Assembly (NCBI RefSeq): GCF_007922615.2
Contig: NZ_CP042301.2
Location: 3,642,001-3,706,000 of the forward strand
Source: Nitratireductor mangrovi
Lineage (GTDB): Bacteria > Pseudomonadota > Alphaproteobacteria > Rhizobiales > Rhizobiaceae
Length of the DNA stretch: 64,000 nt
Direction of reading: 5' to 3'
Shown: positions 46,993 through 57,691 of the stretch, piece after piece
How the letters are laid out: every line of letters begins with the position of its first letter
Numbering within the stretch: position 1 is the stretch's first letter
Program-made: the position numbers and the translations under genes
Notes under the pieces: generated by a model
What the model saw: only the letters and a program-made list of their open reading frames with translations
Databases searched by the model: none
Told to the model about the DNA's origin: nothing

Positions 46993-49980
46993 CTAGTCGC
47001 CGAGTGCGTCCTCGAGGAACGCCTCCAGCTGTGCGAGATGTTTCGACATCAGGCCCGTCGCCGGCGAGGCGGCGGCCGGCCGGCCGGTATAGCGGACGCG
47101 CTGGTGCTTGGCGTCGATATGGGCGAGCACCCATTCCAGATAGGGATCGATGAAGGACCATGCACCCATGTTCTTGGGTTCTTCCTGGCACCAGACCATC
47201 TCCGCATTGCGGAAGCGCGACAATTCGTTGATCAGCGCCTTGGCCGGGAACGGGTAAAGCTGCTCGACACGCAGCAGGTAGACATCGTCGATGCCGCGCT
47301 TCTCGCGGTCCTCGTAGAGGTCGTAATAGACCTTGCCCGAGCACATCACGACGCGACGGATCTTGGAGTCCTTCACCAGCTTGATCGGCTGGTCGGCCAG
47401 AAGCTGGGCATCGTCCCACAACAGCCGGTGGAAGGTGCTTTCGCCCGCCATCTCGGCCATGGTCGAGACGGCCCGCTTGTGCCTGAGCAGCGATTTCGGC
47501 GTCATCAGGATCAGCGGCTTGCGGAAGTCGCGCTTCAGCTGCCGGCGCAGGATGTGGAAATAGTTCGCCGGCGTGGTGACGTTGGCGACCTGCATGTTGT
47601 CTTCGGCGCACAATTGCAGGAAGCGCTCCAGCCGCGCCGAGGAGTGCTCCGGCCCCTGGCCCTCGTAGCCATGCGGCAGCAGGCAGACGAGCCCCGACAT
47701 TCTGAGCCACTTCCGCTCGCCGGACGAGATGAACTGGTCGAACACCACCTGCGCGCCATTGGCGAAGTCGCCGAACTGTGCCTCCCACAGCACCAGCGCG
47801 CGCGGGTCGGCGAGCGAGTAGCCATACTCGAAGCCGAGCACCGCCTCCTCGGAAAGCATCGAGTTGATGACCTCGTAGTGAGCCTGCGCCGGTCCCAGAT
47901 TGTTGAGCGGAATGAAGCGGTGCTCGTCCTTCTGGTCGTAGAGCACGGTATGGCGCTGCGAGAAGGTGCCGCGTTCGGAATCCTGGCCGGAGAGCCTCAC
48001 CGGCGTACCTTCGAGCAGGATCGAGCCGAAGGCGAGCGATTCAGCCGTCGCCCAGTCGATGCCCTCGCCGCCCTCGATCGCCTTGCGGCGGTTTTCGAGA
48101 AAACGGTTGATGGTGCGGTGCGCCTCGAAGTCCTTGGGCACCTCGGTCAGCTTCTTGCCGATCTCCTTCAGCGTCTTCAGCGGCACGGCGGTCTTGCCGC
48201 GGCGCTGCTCGTCCTGATTGTCGGCGGTCCGGAGCCCCGACCAGGCGCCGTCGAGCCAGTCCGCCTTGTTGGGCTTGTAGGCCTGGCCGGCCTCGAACTC
48301 GGCTTCGAGATTGGCGCGCCAGTCGGCCTTCATCTTCTCGAACTCGCCTTCGGTCAGCAGTCCTTCCTCGATCAGCTTCTTGCCGTAGAGCTGCACCGTC
48401 GTCGGATGCGAGCGGATCTTCTTGTACATCATCGGCTGCGTGAAGGCCGGCTCGTCGCCTTCATTGTGGCCGAACCGCCGGTAGCAGAACATGTCGATGA
48501 CCACCGGCTTGTGGAACTTCATCCGGAACTCGGTCGCCACCTTGGCCGCGTAGACGACGGCTTCCGGGTCGTCGCCGTTCACGTGGAAGATCGGCGCCTC
48601 GATCATCTTGGCGACGTCCGACGGGTAGGGCGATGAACGCGAGAAGCGCGGATTGGTGGTGAAGCCGATCTGGTTGTTGATGATGAAATGCAGCGTGCCG
48701 GCGACGCGATGACCGCGCAGGCCGGACAGGCCGAGGCATTCGGCCACCACGCCCTGGCCAGCGAAGGCGGCATCGCCGTGCAGGAGCAGCGGCATCACCT
48801 TCACGCGCTGGTCGAGCGGCACGATCTCCTCGCGCTTGCGCCCGAAGATCTGGTCCTGCTTGGCGCGCGCCTTGCCCATCACGACGGGATTGACGATCTC
48901 GAGATGCGACGGGTTGGCGGTCAGCGACAGATGCACTGTGTTGCCGTCGAACTCGCGGTCGGACGAGGCGCCGAGATGGTATTTGACGTCGCCCGAGCCC
49001 TCGACGTCGTCCGGCGCGAACGAACCGCCCTTGAACTCGTGGAAGATGGCGCGATGCGGCTTCGCCATCACCTGGGAAAGCACGTTGAGCCGGCCGCGAT
49101 GCGCCATTCCGAGCACCACTTCCTTCAGGCCCAGCGCGCCGCCGCGCTTCAGGATCTGCTCCAGCGCCGGGATCAGCGCCTCGGCGCCGTCGAGCCCGAA
49201 GCGCTTGGTGCCCTTGTATTTGACGTCGATGAATTGCTCGAAGCCTTCCGATTCGATCAGCTTCTGCAGGATCGCCAGCTTGCCGTTCTTGGTGAACGTG
49301 ATGCCCTTGTCCGGCCCCTCGATGCGCTCTTGGATCCACGACTTCTCTTCGGGATTGGAGATGTGCATGAACTCCACGCCGAGCGTCGAGCAATAGGTGC
49401 GCTTCAGGATGTCGAGCATCTCGCGGATGGTCGCGAATTCAAGGCCGAGCACATGGTCGATGAAGATCGGCTTGTCGTAGTCGGCCTCGGTGAAGCCGTA
49501 GGCCTCCGGCGACAGCTCGTTGTAATCCTCGAGCGGATTGGCGAGCCCCAGCGGATCGAGATTGGCGTGCAGATGGCCGCGCATGCGGTAGGCGCGGATC
49601 ATCATGATGGCGCGCACCGAATTGCGCGTGGTGCGCAGGATTTCCTCGTCGCTCAGCGCCACGCCGCCCTTGGCGGCCTTTTCCTTGATCTTGCCGGTCA
49701 GATGCGTCTCGACCTGGCCCCAGTCGCCGTCGAGCGCCGAGACCAGTTCGCCATTGGCGGTGACCGGCCAGTTCGGGCGCTCCCACGACGCCCCGCGCGC
49801 ATTCTTGCGCACGTCGTCGGCGTCGTCCTTCAGCTGCCCGAAGAAGTCGCGCCAGCCCTCGTCGACCGACGCCGGATCGTCCTGATAGGCGGCGTAGAGC
49901 TCCTCGATATAGTGGGCATTGCCGCCATAGAGGAACGATGTGATCGAGAACTGATCGTTGGCCTGATCCTGCCGTGCCAT
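46993..49980 (-). CDS. sucA: 2-oxoglutarate dehydrogenase E1 component
   Basis: 995 residues, decarboxylates 2-oxoglutarate with thiamin diphosphate. The N-terminal segment FLYGGNAHYIEELYAAYQDD is conserved; GMAHRGRLNVLSQVM and the E1 motif GTLHFIINNQIGFTT are present, and the C terminus KHLAQLEAFLEDALGD is complete. The upstream gap to sucD is 145 bases and holds an imperfect inverted repeat, so its translation is less tightly coupled than others here. Confidence 0.97.
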   Translation of the reverse strand: MARQDQANDQFSITSFLYGGNAHYIEELYAAYQDDPASVDEGWRDFFGQLKDDADDVRKNARGASWERPNWPVTANGELVSALDGDWGQVETHLTGKIKEKAAKGGVALSDEEILRTTRNSVRAIMMIRAYRMRGHLHANLDPLGLANPLEDYNELSPEAYGFTEADYDKPIFIDHVLGLEFATIREMLDILKRTYCSTLGVEFMHISNPEEKSWIQERIEGPDKGITFTKNGKLAILQKLIESEGFEQFIDVKYKGTKRFGLDGAEALIPALEQILKRGGALGLKEVVLGMAHRGRLNVLSQVMAKPHRAIFHEFKGGSFAPDDVEGSGDVKYHLGASSDREFDGNTVHLSLTANPSHLEIVNPVVMGKARAKQDQIFGRKREEIVPLDQRVKVMPLLLHGDAAFAGQGVVAECLGLSGLRGHRVAGTLHFIINNQIGFTTNPRFSRSSPYPSDVAKMIEAPIFHVNGDDPEAVVYAAKVATEFRMKFHKPVVIDMFCYRRFGHNEGDEPAFTQPMMYKKIRSHPTTVQLYGKKLIEEGLLTEGEFEKMKADWRANLEAEFEAGQAYKPNKADWLDGAWSGLRTADNQDEQRRGKTAVPLKTLKEIGKKLTEVPKDFEAHRTINRFLENRRKAIEGGEGIDWATAESLAFGSILLEGTPVRLSGQDSERGTFSQRHTVLYDQKDEHRFIPLNNLGPAQAHYEVINSMLSEEAVLGFEYGYSLADPRALVLWEAQFGDFANGAQVVFDQFISSGERKWLRMSGLVCLLPHGYEGQGPEHSSARLERFLQLCAEDNMQVANVTTPANYFHILRRQLKRDFRKPLILMTPKSLLRHKRAVSTMAEMAGESTFHRLLWDDAQLLADQPIKLVKDSKIRRVVMCSGKVYYDLYEDREKRGIDDVYLLRVEQLYPFPAKALINELSRFRNAEMVWCQEEPKNMGAWSFIDPYLEWVLAHIDAKHQRVRYTGRPAAASPATGLMSKHLAQLEAFLEDALGD

Positions 49981-50019
49981 GGTCCTGTCCGGCGCCCTCG
50001 CGCCGTCTCCTTGTTCTTG

Positions 50020-50120
50020 GCGAATAGTGAATAGCGAATGGTGAAAAGGCTTTTGCTGGTTCGCTTCTTCACATCGCCATTTGCGGTTCCCCTGCTCGCT
50101 ATTCGCTACTCACTATTTGC
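50020..50120. repeat. imperfect palindromic intergenic element between sucD and sucA
   Basis: Two arms of about 25 bases, GCGAATAGTGAATAGCGAAT at the left and its near reverse complement CGCTATTCGCTACTCACTAT at the right, flank about 50 bases. The transcript could fold into a long hairpin. This AT-rich, repeated-unit sequence contrasts with the surrounding genome and resembles mobile palindromic elements of rhizobia. Confidence 0.6.
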
Positions 50121-50125
50121 TGCGC

Positions 50126-51031
50126 TCAGCCTTTGATCGCTTCGAGCAGCGTCGTGCCGAGCCGGGCCGGTGACGGCGACACCTTGATGCCGGCCGCTTC
50201 CATGGCGGCGATCTTGTCTTCCGCGCCGCCCTTGCCGCCGGAGATTACCGCGCCGGCATGCCCCATGGTGCGTCCGGGCGGCGCCGTGCGTCCGGCGATG
50301 AAGCCGGCCATCGGCTTCTTGCGACCCTTCCTGGCCTCGTCCTTGAGGAACTGCGCCGCGTCCTCTTCGGCCGAGCCGCCGATCTCGCCGATCATGATGA
50401 TCGATTCCGTCGCGTCGTCGGCCAGGAACATCTCCAGCACGTCGATGAACTCTGTGCCTTTCACCGGGTCGCCGCCGATACCGACCGCGGTCGACTGGCC
50501 GAGCCCGGCATTGGTCGTCTGGAACACCGCCTCGTAGGTCAGCGTTCCCGAGCGCGACACGACGCCGACCGAACCCTTCTTGAAGATGTTGCCCGGCATG
50601 ATGCCGATCTTGCATTCCTCCGGCGTCAGCACGCCCGGGCAGTTCGGGCCGAGCAGCCGCGAATTCGAGCGGTCGAGCCGTGCCTTGACCTTGACCATGT
50701 CCATCACCGGAATGCCCTCGGTGATGCACACGATCAGCGGGATCTCGGCCTCGATCGCCTCGATGATCGCGGCCGCCGCGCCTGCCGGCGGCACGTAGAC
50801 AACCGAGGCGTTGGCGCCGGTCTTTTCCTTGCCCTCGGCGACGGTGGCGAAGATCGGCAGCTGCGCGCCGCTTTCCACCGAGCCCCAGGTCTCACCGCCC
50901 TTCTTAGGGTGGATGCCGCCGACCATCCTGGTGCCGTGATAGGCAAGCGCCTGCTCGGTATGGAAGGTGCCGGTCTTGCCGGTCAGTCCCTGGACCAGGA
51001 CCTTGGTGTCTTTGTTGACGAGAATGGACAT
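50126..51031 (-). CDS. sucD: succinyl-CoA synthetase, ADP-forming, alpha subunit
   Basis: 301 residues. N-terminal CoA-binding Rossmann ([18 protein letters not shown]) and the phosphohistidine His258 in [16 protein letters not shown]. It needs SucC (beta) as partner. Its start lies 19 bases after a toxin gene, with AGGAAG upstream, so it is likely cotranscribed with the toxin-antitoxin unit. Normally sucD follows sucC directly; here they are 1.8 kb apart. Confidence 0.97.
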   Translation of the reverse strand: MSILVNKDTKVLVQGLTGKTGTFHTEQALAYHGTRMVGGIHPKKGGETWGSVESGAQLPIFATVAEGKEKTGANASVVYVPPAGAAAAIIEAIEAEIPLIVCITEGIPVMDMVKVKARLDRSNSRLLGPNCPGVLTPEECKIGIMPGNIFKKGSVGVVSRSGTLTYEAVFQTTNAGLGQSTAVGIGGDPVKGTEFIDVLEMFLADDATESIIMIGEIGGSAEEDAAQFLKDEARKGRKKPMAGFIAGRTAPPGRTMGHAGAVISGGKGGAEDKIAAMEAAGIKVSPSPARLGTTLLEAIKG

Positions 51032-51050
51032 GCGGCTTCCTGAGATTTCT

Positions 51051-51470
51051 TCACTGAGTGCGAAACGGGTTTATGACCTGCACGGACCCATAGGCCTGTC
51101 CGTGATTCAGGTCCTCGGAATAGAGTCTGGAAACGCCCAGCCGTTCGGCGGCGGCAATGATGGCGCCGTCCCGATAGGAGATGTTGTAGGTCCACGCGTT
51201 CTCGATGCCACGCATGACGACTGCACTGTCGATTTCCTGGCACGGCTTGCGACACACTGCCTCGATCCACTCCGCCGCCTTGGCCGGTGACAGAGGCTTG
51301 TCGGATTTGCGAATCGCGTTGACGTAAAACTCCTGCAGTACCTGCGCCGAGGTGGAGTAGTCCTCGTCGGCCACGATCTGCTTCGCGCGTGAATATTTCT
51401 CCGGGGCGGAGAAGCGGCCTAGCGCGGCATAAACAAGGACGTTGGTGTCCAGGAAGCACTCAGCGATCAT
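51051..51470 (-). CDS. PIN-domain toxin (VapC-like)
   Basis: 139 residues from ATG 51470, which overlaps the antitoxin stop region by 11 bases. PIN-domain acidic residues: Asp8 ([10 protein letters not shown]), Glu47 (VLQEFYV), Asp101 ([15 protein letters not shown]), Asp120 ([10 protein letters not shown]). Expected to be a metal-dependent RNase, often cutting initiator tRNA or rRNA, inhibited by the antitoxin. The longer frame to 51512 would add 14 residues of antitoxin shadow. Lies just upstream of sucD. Confidence 0.9.
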   Translation of the reverse strand: MIAECFLDTNVLVYAALGRFSAPEKYSRAKQIVADEDYSTSAQVLQEFYVNAIRKSDKPLSPAKAAEWIEAVCRKPCQEIDSAVVMRGIENAWTYNISYRDGAIIAAAERLGVSRLYSEDLNHGQAYGSVQVINPFRTQ

Positions 51471-51693
51471 AAAGTGCCTCACGGTTCCATTTCTGCTGGC
51501 CCATATCGGCATCGGTTTCGCGGATGAGCTTCAACAGCGCCTCGCGCGCCTCGTCCTCCGCCGTCTCCTTCGCGACAAGCGAAGACAGGTAATCCCGAAC
51601 AAGCGCATTCACGCTCGTGCGGCGCTCTGCCGCCAGAACCTTGACTTTCCGCAGCACCGATTCATCGACTGACAATGTGATGTTCTTCGTCAT
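51460..51693 (-). CDS. ribbon-helix-helix antitoxin (VapB-like)
   Basis: 77 residues. N-terminal ribbon-helix-helix NITLSVDESVLRKVKVLAAE, then a loop and a helical C terminus (EAREALLKLIRETDADMG) that would clamp the PIN toxin. AAGGAG precedes ATG 51693. RHH antitoxins bind their own operator; a perfect 9-base inverted repeat lies 16 bases upstream, over the promoter. Confidence 0.88.
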   Translation of the reverse strand: MTKNITLSVDESVLRKVKVLAAERRTSVNALVRDYLSSLVAKETAEDEAREALLKLIRETDADMGQQKWNREALYDR

Positions 51694-51708
51694 GGCTTCA
51701 CTCCTTCA

Positions 51709-51743
51709 TCGCACAGTATATGTGTAACTGTGCGACTGAGCAA
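51709..51743 (-). promoter_or_regulatory. autoregulated promoter/operator of the toxin-antitoxin pair
   Basis: Perfect inverted repeat TCGCACAGT / ACTGTGCGA with a nine-base spacer (51709-51735). On the minus strand the spacer and arm contain TATACT at 51720-51715 as a good -10, with TTGCTC at 51743-51738 as a weak -35, spaced by 17. The operator therefore overlaps the -10 and the transcription start, typical of RHH-type autorepression. Confidence 0.65.
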
Positions 51744-51814
51744 AAACAGAAGATCAGCAACTTTCGGACCTCGCCTGAATGACAGTTCGTTTCCAGTCGT
51801 GATCATGGCAGGCG

Positions 51815-52426
51815 TCATCGCTCCCCCTCCTTGCCGGGGACCGACGTCTCGAATTTCAGCACCACGCCGTCGAAGCTGGTCGTCTCGGCGTGCGGGCTGC
51901 CGGCCGGAATGAAGATGAGATGCGTGTCGAGCGTGCGTGGCATCGAGGGCGGCGGGCCCCAGACCGTGGCGACGAGTGCATCGTCGCTGTGCGACTGCGC
52001 CGGCTTGATGCCGAGTACATTGCTCACAGCCGCCGCACGCACCGGCTCGCCGGCCTCGAAATCGTAGAGGTAGCAGCCGACCGCGTTCAGATATTCGGTT
52101 TCCACCAGGCTGACGAAGAGGTGGAGCGGGCGGCCGCCGACCTCGCGCGCATAGCTCGCCCCGCGATAGTCGATCTCCATCTCGGCCGCCTCGGCCTTGA
52201 GCGCGGCGTCGGCCTTGGCCATCACCGCGCCGAACTCGGCATGGTCGGCCGGCGCGAATTCGCTCCAGCCTTCGGCGCTGGCCTGCGCGAGCGTGCCCTC
52301 GTAGCTCAGCCGCTGCGGCACGCAGGCGGCACGGAACGCCTCGACGAAGGTCGCCGACCAGTCGCCGCCGGCGGCAGGCGAGGCCGTCAGGACCGTCGCG
52401 GTCAGGATGAAGGCGAACAAAGGCAC
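51815..52426 (-). CDS. exported protein of unknown function
   Basis: 203 residues with a signal peptide (FAFILTATVLTASPAAGG). Mature part globular, with Cys in AACVPQ and VGCYLYDFE. No family recognised. It starts 13 bases after the cupin gene on the same strand, so the two probably form a pair, and is followed by a 121-base gap holding the antitoxin promoter. Confidence 0.7.
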   Translation of the reverse strand: MPLFAFILTATVLTASPAAGGDWSATFVEAFRAACVPQRLSYEGTLAQASAEGWSEFAPADHAEFGAVMAKADAALKAEAAEMEIDYRGASYAREVGGRPLHLFVSLVETEYLNAVGCYLYDFEAGEPVRAAAVSNVLGIKPAQSHSDDALVATVWGPPPSMPRTLDTHLIFIPAGSPHAETTSFDGVVLKFETSVPGKEGER

Positions 52427-52439
52427 CGGCCCGCCGCCC

Positions 52440-52811
52440 CTACAGCCGCTTCAGCGCCGTGACCGTCAGGTCACTCGCCGCGTTGCCGGTGTTGAGCGTC
52501 GTCGCCGGTTCGAACATCAGGACGATCGGCTCGTTCGTCAGTGAGCGCGGCCGGTGCTCGACGCCTCTCGGCACGACGATGAAATCGCCCTCGTCGAGCT
52601 CCACCGGGCCGTCGCGAAAGTCGATCGCGATCCTGCCTCGCAGGACCAGGAAACCCTCGTCCTCCGCCTCGTGCGCATGCCAGTCGAAGACCTCGCCGAA
52701 CTTGGCGACCTTGACCTGCGAATCGTTGACGTCGCCCGCGATATGGGGATCGAAGACCTTCCCGATGCGCCGGTCGGCTTCCGCAACGAGGCTGATCCTG
52801 CGGGGCGGCAT
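52440..52811 (-). CDS. cupin-domain protein
   Basis: 123 residues. Cupin motif 1 WHAHEAEDEGFLVLRGRIAI with His residues and Glu, and motif 2 DEGDFIVVPRGVEHRP, i.e. the expected metal-binding set G(X)5HXH(X)3,4E and G(X)5PXG(X)2H. A small metal-binding enzyme or sensor. It begins four bases after the sucC stop, so it is almost certainly read from the sucC transcript. Confidence 0.9.
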   Translation of the reverse strand: MPPRRISLVAEADRRIGKVFDPHIAGDVNDSQVKVAKFGEVFDWHAHEAEDEGFLVLRGRIAIDFRDGPVELDEGDFIVVPRGVEHRPRSLTNEPIVLMFEPATTLNTGNAASDLTVTALKRL

Positions 52812-52815
52812 CGTG

Positions 52816-54009
<1,194 letters not shown>

Positions 54010-54025
54010 GAGAGACTGGCTTCCC

Positions 54026-55018
<993 letters not shown>

Positions 55019-55159
55019 CTACCATGGCCCAGCTGTTTTGCGATTGAAAGACGTTGGCCTGAATCGGGTGCCGTTCGTTGCGACAAAATTCGCGCGTGGC
55101 CTTAGACTCGGCGGCAAAAAAACTCAACCGATTCTTTCGATATGAATGAATTCAATCGT

Positions 55160-55190
55160 TTATAAATATCGGGAGTTACGTAAACGTCAA
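55160..55190 (-). promoter_or_regulatory. candidate promoter of mdh/suc cluster
   Basis: In the 267-base gap before mdh, an AT-rich run contains TTGACG (55190-55185) followed by 19 bases and TTATAA (55165-55160) on the minus strand. Spacing is slightly long. GTTTACGTAAC in between is nearly palindromic and could be a regulator site. Confidence 0.3.
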
Positions 55191-55258
55191 AACATTGCCG
55201 AAAAAAGCGTCAACGTTCAGCCTTCCCCGCCGACATCTGTACGAGAATACCCCTCGGC

Positions 55259-56449
55259 TCAGGCGTCGTGTCCCGCTTCTCGCACACCCGCCTCCTCCGC
55301 CTTGCCATCCGGCCAGTCGCGGCTTTGCATCTCGATCAGCCGCGATGCCGTGCGTTCGAACTCGAACGATTCCGTCGTGCCGGTGCGGCCGCGATAAAGG
55401 GCCTGCGGCTGCGCGGCGGCGCTGGCGATCAGTCGCATGCGTTTGTCGTAGAGCGTGTCGATGAGCAGGATGAAACGTTTGGCCTCGTTGCGCATGGCGT
55501 CGTCGAAGACCGGGACGCTTTCCACGAACAGGGTCTGGAACCGCGCGGCGATCGCCAGATAGTCGCGCGCACCCAAGGGCCGCCCGCACAACTCCTCGAA
55601 GGTGAACCTCGCCGCGTCGCGCGTCGCGCGCGGCACCTTGATCGAGCGTCCCTTGACCGCGACCTCCTCGGCCTGCTCGGCCGCGCCGTTGGCATAGTCG
55701 CGCCAGGCCGCCTCGAAGGCCTCGCCGGTCTCCTCGTCCAGCGGCGTCAGGTAGACCGGCAGCCGGTTCAGTTTTTCCAGCCGGTAATCCGTATCGCTGT
55801 CAAGGCTCATCACATCGGCGTGGCGCGCCAGGATGGCGATGAAAGGTTCGAACAGCGGTCGGTTGAGGCCGTTGTGATAGAGCTTCTGCGGCGCGACGTT
55901 GGACGTGGCGACCAGAACCACGCCCTCCTCGAACAGGGCCGAAAACAGCCGCGACAGTATCATGGCGTCGGCAATATCGGTGACCGAGAACTCGTCGAAG
56001 CACAAGACCCAGGCCTCGCCGGCCAGCGCCCGCGCTACCGGCGGTATAGGGTCGTCGCCCTTGACCTCGCCCGCCTTCAGCGCCGTGCGATGCCGGCCAA
56101 TGCGATCATGAACCTCGGCCATGAAGTCATTGAAATGCACCCGGCGCTTGCGGTTGACCGGCACCAGTTCGAAGAACAGATCCATCAGCATGGTCTTGCC
56201 GCGGCCGACGGCGCCGTGGATGTAGAGGCCTTTGACGGGCGCCTTCGGTTCGCGCCGGCGCGCGAACAGCCAGCCGAGCGCGCTCGACTTGGCGGCCAGC
56301 CGCTTGTTGGCGAGTTCCTCGACCAGCCGGTCGAGGCGTTTGGCGATCTTTTCCTGGGCGAGGTCGCGCGTGACCTCGCCGCGCTCGATCAGGCGTTCAT
56401 AGGCCTGGCGAACCGAGGGAAACGGCTGCAATCCGTCGCGCAGGGACAT
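55259..56449 (-). CDS. zapE: cell-division protein ZapE (AFG1-like ATPase)
   Basis: 396 residues from ATG 56449 (MSLRDGLQPFPSVRQAYERL). Walker A GAVGRGKT at 79-86, Walker B CFDEFSVTDIADAMIL, sensor TSNVAPQKLY and the arginine finger region NRPLFEPF. P-loop ATPase associated with the divisome under anaerobic or stress conditions. Located upstream of mdh on the same strand as commonly seen in Hyphomicrobiales. The open frame to 56617 is a shadow of the neighbouring sequence. Confidence 0.93.
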   Translation of the reverse strand: MSLRDGLQPFPSVRQAYERLIERGEVTRDLAQEKIAKRLDRLVEELANKRLAAKSSALGWLFARRREPKAPVKGLYIHGAVGRGKTMLMDLFFELVPVNRKRRVHFNDFMAEVHDRIGRHRTALKAGEVKGDDPIPPVARALAGEAWVLCFDEFSVTDIADAMILSRLFSALFEEGVVLVATSNVAPQKLYHNGLNRPLFEPFIAILARHADVMSLDSDTDYRLEKLNRLPVYLTPLDEETGEAFEAAWRDYANGAAEQAEEVAVKGRSIKVPRATRDAARFTFEELCGRPLGARDYLAIAARFQTLFVESVPVFDDAMRNEAKRFILLIDTLYDKRMRLIASAAAQPQALYRGRTGTTESFEFERTASRLIEMQSRDWPDGKAEEAGVREAGHDA

Positions 56450-56489
56450 GGGCCGGCCTCGGTTCGCGCGATCAGCTTGTCCTGGCTCC

Positions 56490-57059
56490 TCAGCGCGAAA
56501 GCGAGATCGGCTGCCCGGTCGACATCTGGCCGTCGAAGCGCTCGCCGCCCGACGAATAGAGGCGGGCAAGCACGTTGCCGCTCTCGTCGTAGAGCGACAG
56601 CTGCTTGCCGGCGACATTCCACGATTTCACGCCATCGAGCGGCGCCGGGCAGCGCAACGGGCCGGCGCGGAAGCCCTGGCCGAACTTCGTCTGTGGCGTG
56701 GCGATGCGGCAGTTCTGGCCGGAAACGGAGGCGCTCCACACCCCCGCCACGCTGCCGACCGTGAGGTCCGCTGCGCCGGTCGGCACGGCCGTCTCGACGA
56801 CGGGCGTGTTCGGATCGAGCGCGGCGACGTCTTCGCTCTCTTCCGGCGTGACGGTGCCGCCGGGCGGCGGCGGGAAGCTCGACGGGTCGGTCGGTCCGGT
56901 CGGCGACGGCGGCGGCAGCTGGCTCGCCACGACGGTGCCCGCGGGGGCCGGATTGAGTGGTGCGGGCCCGCCGACCGAACTGAAGCGGGAGCTCTGGCAT
57001 CCGGCAACCGCCAGGGCGCAAAGCGTCAGGGCAACCGTGCCGGAAATCGAAATCTTCAT
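56490..57059 (-). CDS. omp19: outer-membrane lipoprotein Omp19 (AprI/Inh-type protease inhibitor)
   Basis: 189 residues. Lipobox ALAVAGC with acylated Cys21, a Pro/Ala-rich linker, and an Inh-type beta barrel (VAGVWSASVSGQNCRIATPQ, then FRAGPLRCPAPLDG) with two cysteines for a disulfide. The order and many residues match Brucella Omp19, which inhibits host proteases; here it may protect periplasmic proteins. A CtrA-like half-site lies about 100 bases upstream. Confidence 0.88.
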   Translation of the reverse strand: MKISISGTVALTLCALAVAGCQSSRFSSVGGPAPLNPAPAGTVVASQLPPPSPTGPTDPSSFPPPPGGTVTPEESEDVAALDPNTPVVETAVPTGAADLTVGSVAGVWSASVSGQNCRIATPQTKFGQGFRAGPLRCPAPLDGVKSWNVAGKQLSLYDESGNVLARLYSSGGERFDGQMSTGQPISLSR

Positions 57060-57159
57060 CCTTTTCCTCCGTGGGACATCACGGCAGGGAAAATACGCCC
57101 CGCATCGATGCCTTGAATGGCGAAAATCATGGCGATCTTTGGGTCAATTGCACGATCGC

Positions 57160-57167
57160 ATGGTTAA
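57160..57167 (-). promoter_or_regulatory. candidate CtrA half-site upstream of omp19
   Basis: TTAACCAT on the minus strand, 101 bases before omp19, equals the well-known CtrA half-site. A single 8-base match is weak evidence, but CtrA targets in this order include outer-membrane protein genes. Confidence 0.3.
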
Positions 57168-57169
57168 AA

Positions 57170-57631
57170 TTAGGTTGCGCGCGGCGAATCTTGGCGCGGT
57201 ATAGCGCGGCTCGGCACGAAGATATAGCCCGAGGGTCCGACGATATGGCACTCGCGCAGGCCGTGTGGCTTGTCGGCGGAGCCCGCGAGCACGAAATGAC
57301 CCACTGCCGCCGCACGCGCCTCGACCCGATCCGGATCGAGACCGTAGATGCGGATTTCGACCCCGGTCCCGCGCGCCTCCACGCCGGCGACGACGCCTGC
57401 CATGTCATGGTCCGCGTAGGAATGGTCGGCATGCAGCATCAGCACCGAGCCGGCGATCTCGATCGCGGCGAAATCGGCGTCGGCGTAGATCGTGTTGGCG
57501 CCGAGCACCTCGCGCAGGAAGGTTTCGGTCTCGGCGATCTCCGGAACCAGCAGGTTCAGCCCGACGCCGCGCGGCAGCGAACGACCGAACTCGTCGGCCG
57601 CCATCCAGGGCTCGCCCGTCCGCTTTTTCAT
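57170..57631 (-). CDS. VOC-family protein (third in the window)
   Basis: 153 residues from ATG 57631 (MKKRTGEPWMAADEFGRSLP). Two halves of one VOC module are seen: GLNLLVPEIAETETFLREVL G and, after ALSMLHADHS-type segment, HDMAGVVAGVEARGTGVEIR. C-terminal part is short. Family members are lyases or resistance proteins; role here unknown. Divergent from the next gene by 60 bases. Confidence 0.82.
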   Translation of the reverse strand: MKKRTGEPWMAADEFGRSLPRGVGLNLLVPEIAETETFLREVLGANTIYADADFAAIEIAGSVLMLHADHSYADHDMAGVVAGVEARGTGVEIRIYGLDPDRVEARAAAVGHFVLAGSADKPHGLRECHIVGPSGYIFVPSRAIPRQDSPRAT

Positions 57632-57691
57632 CGCTTCACCCGTGTTGAAAAAATCCTTGATCGGTCCGTTAAAGCCCTTATCTCCAAAGCG

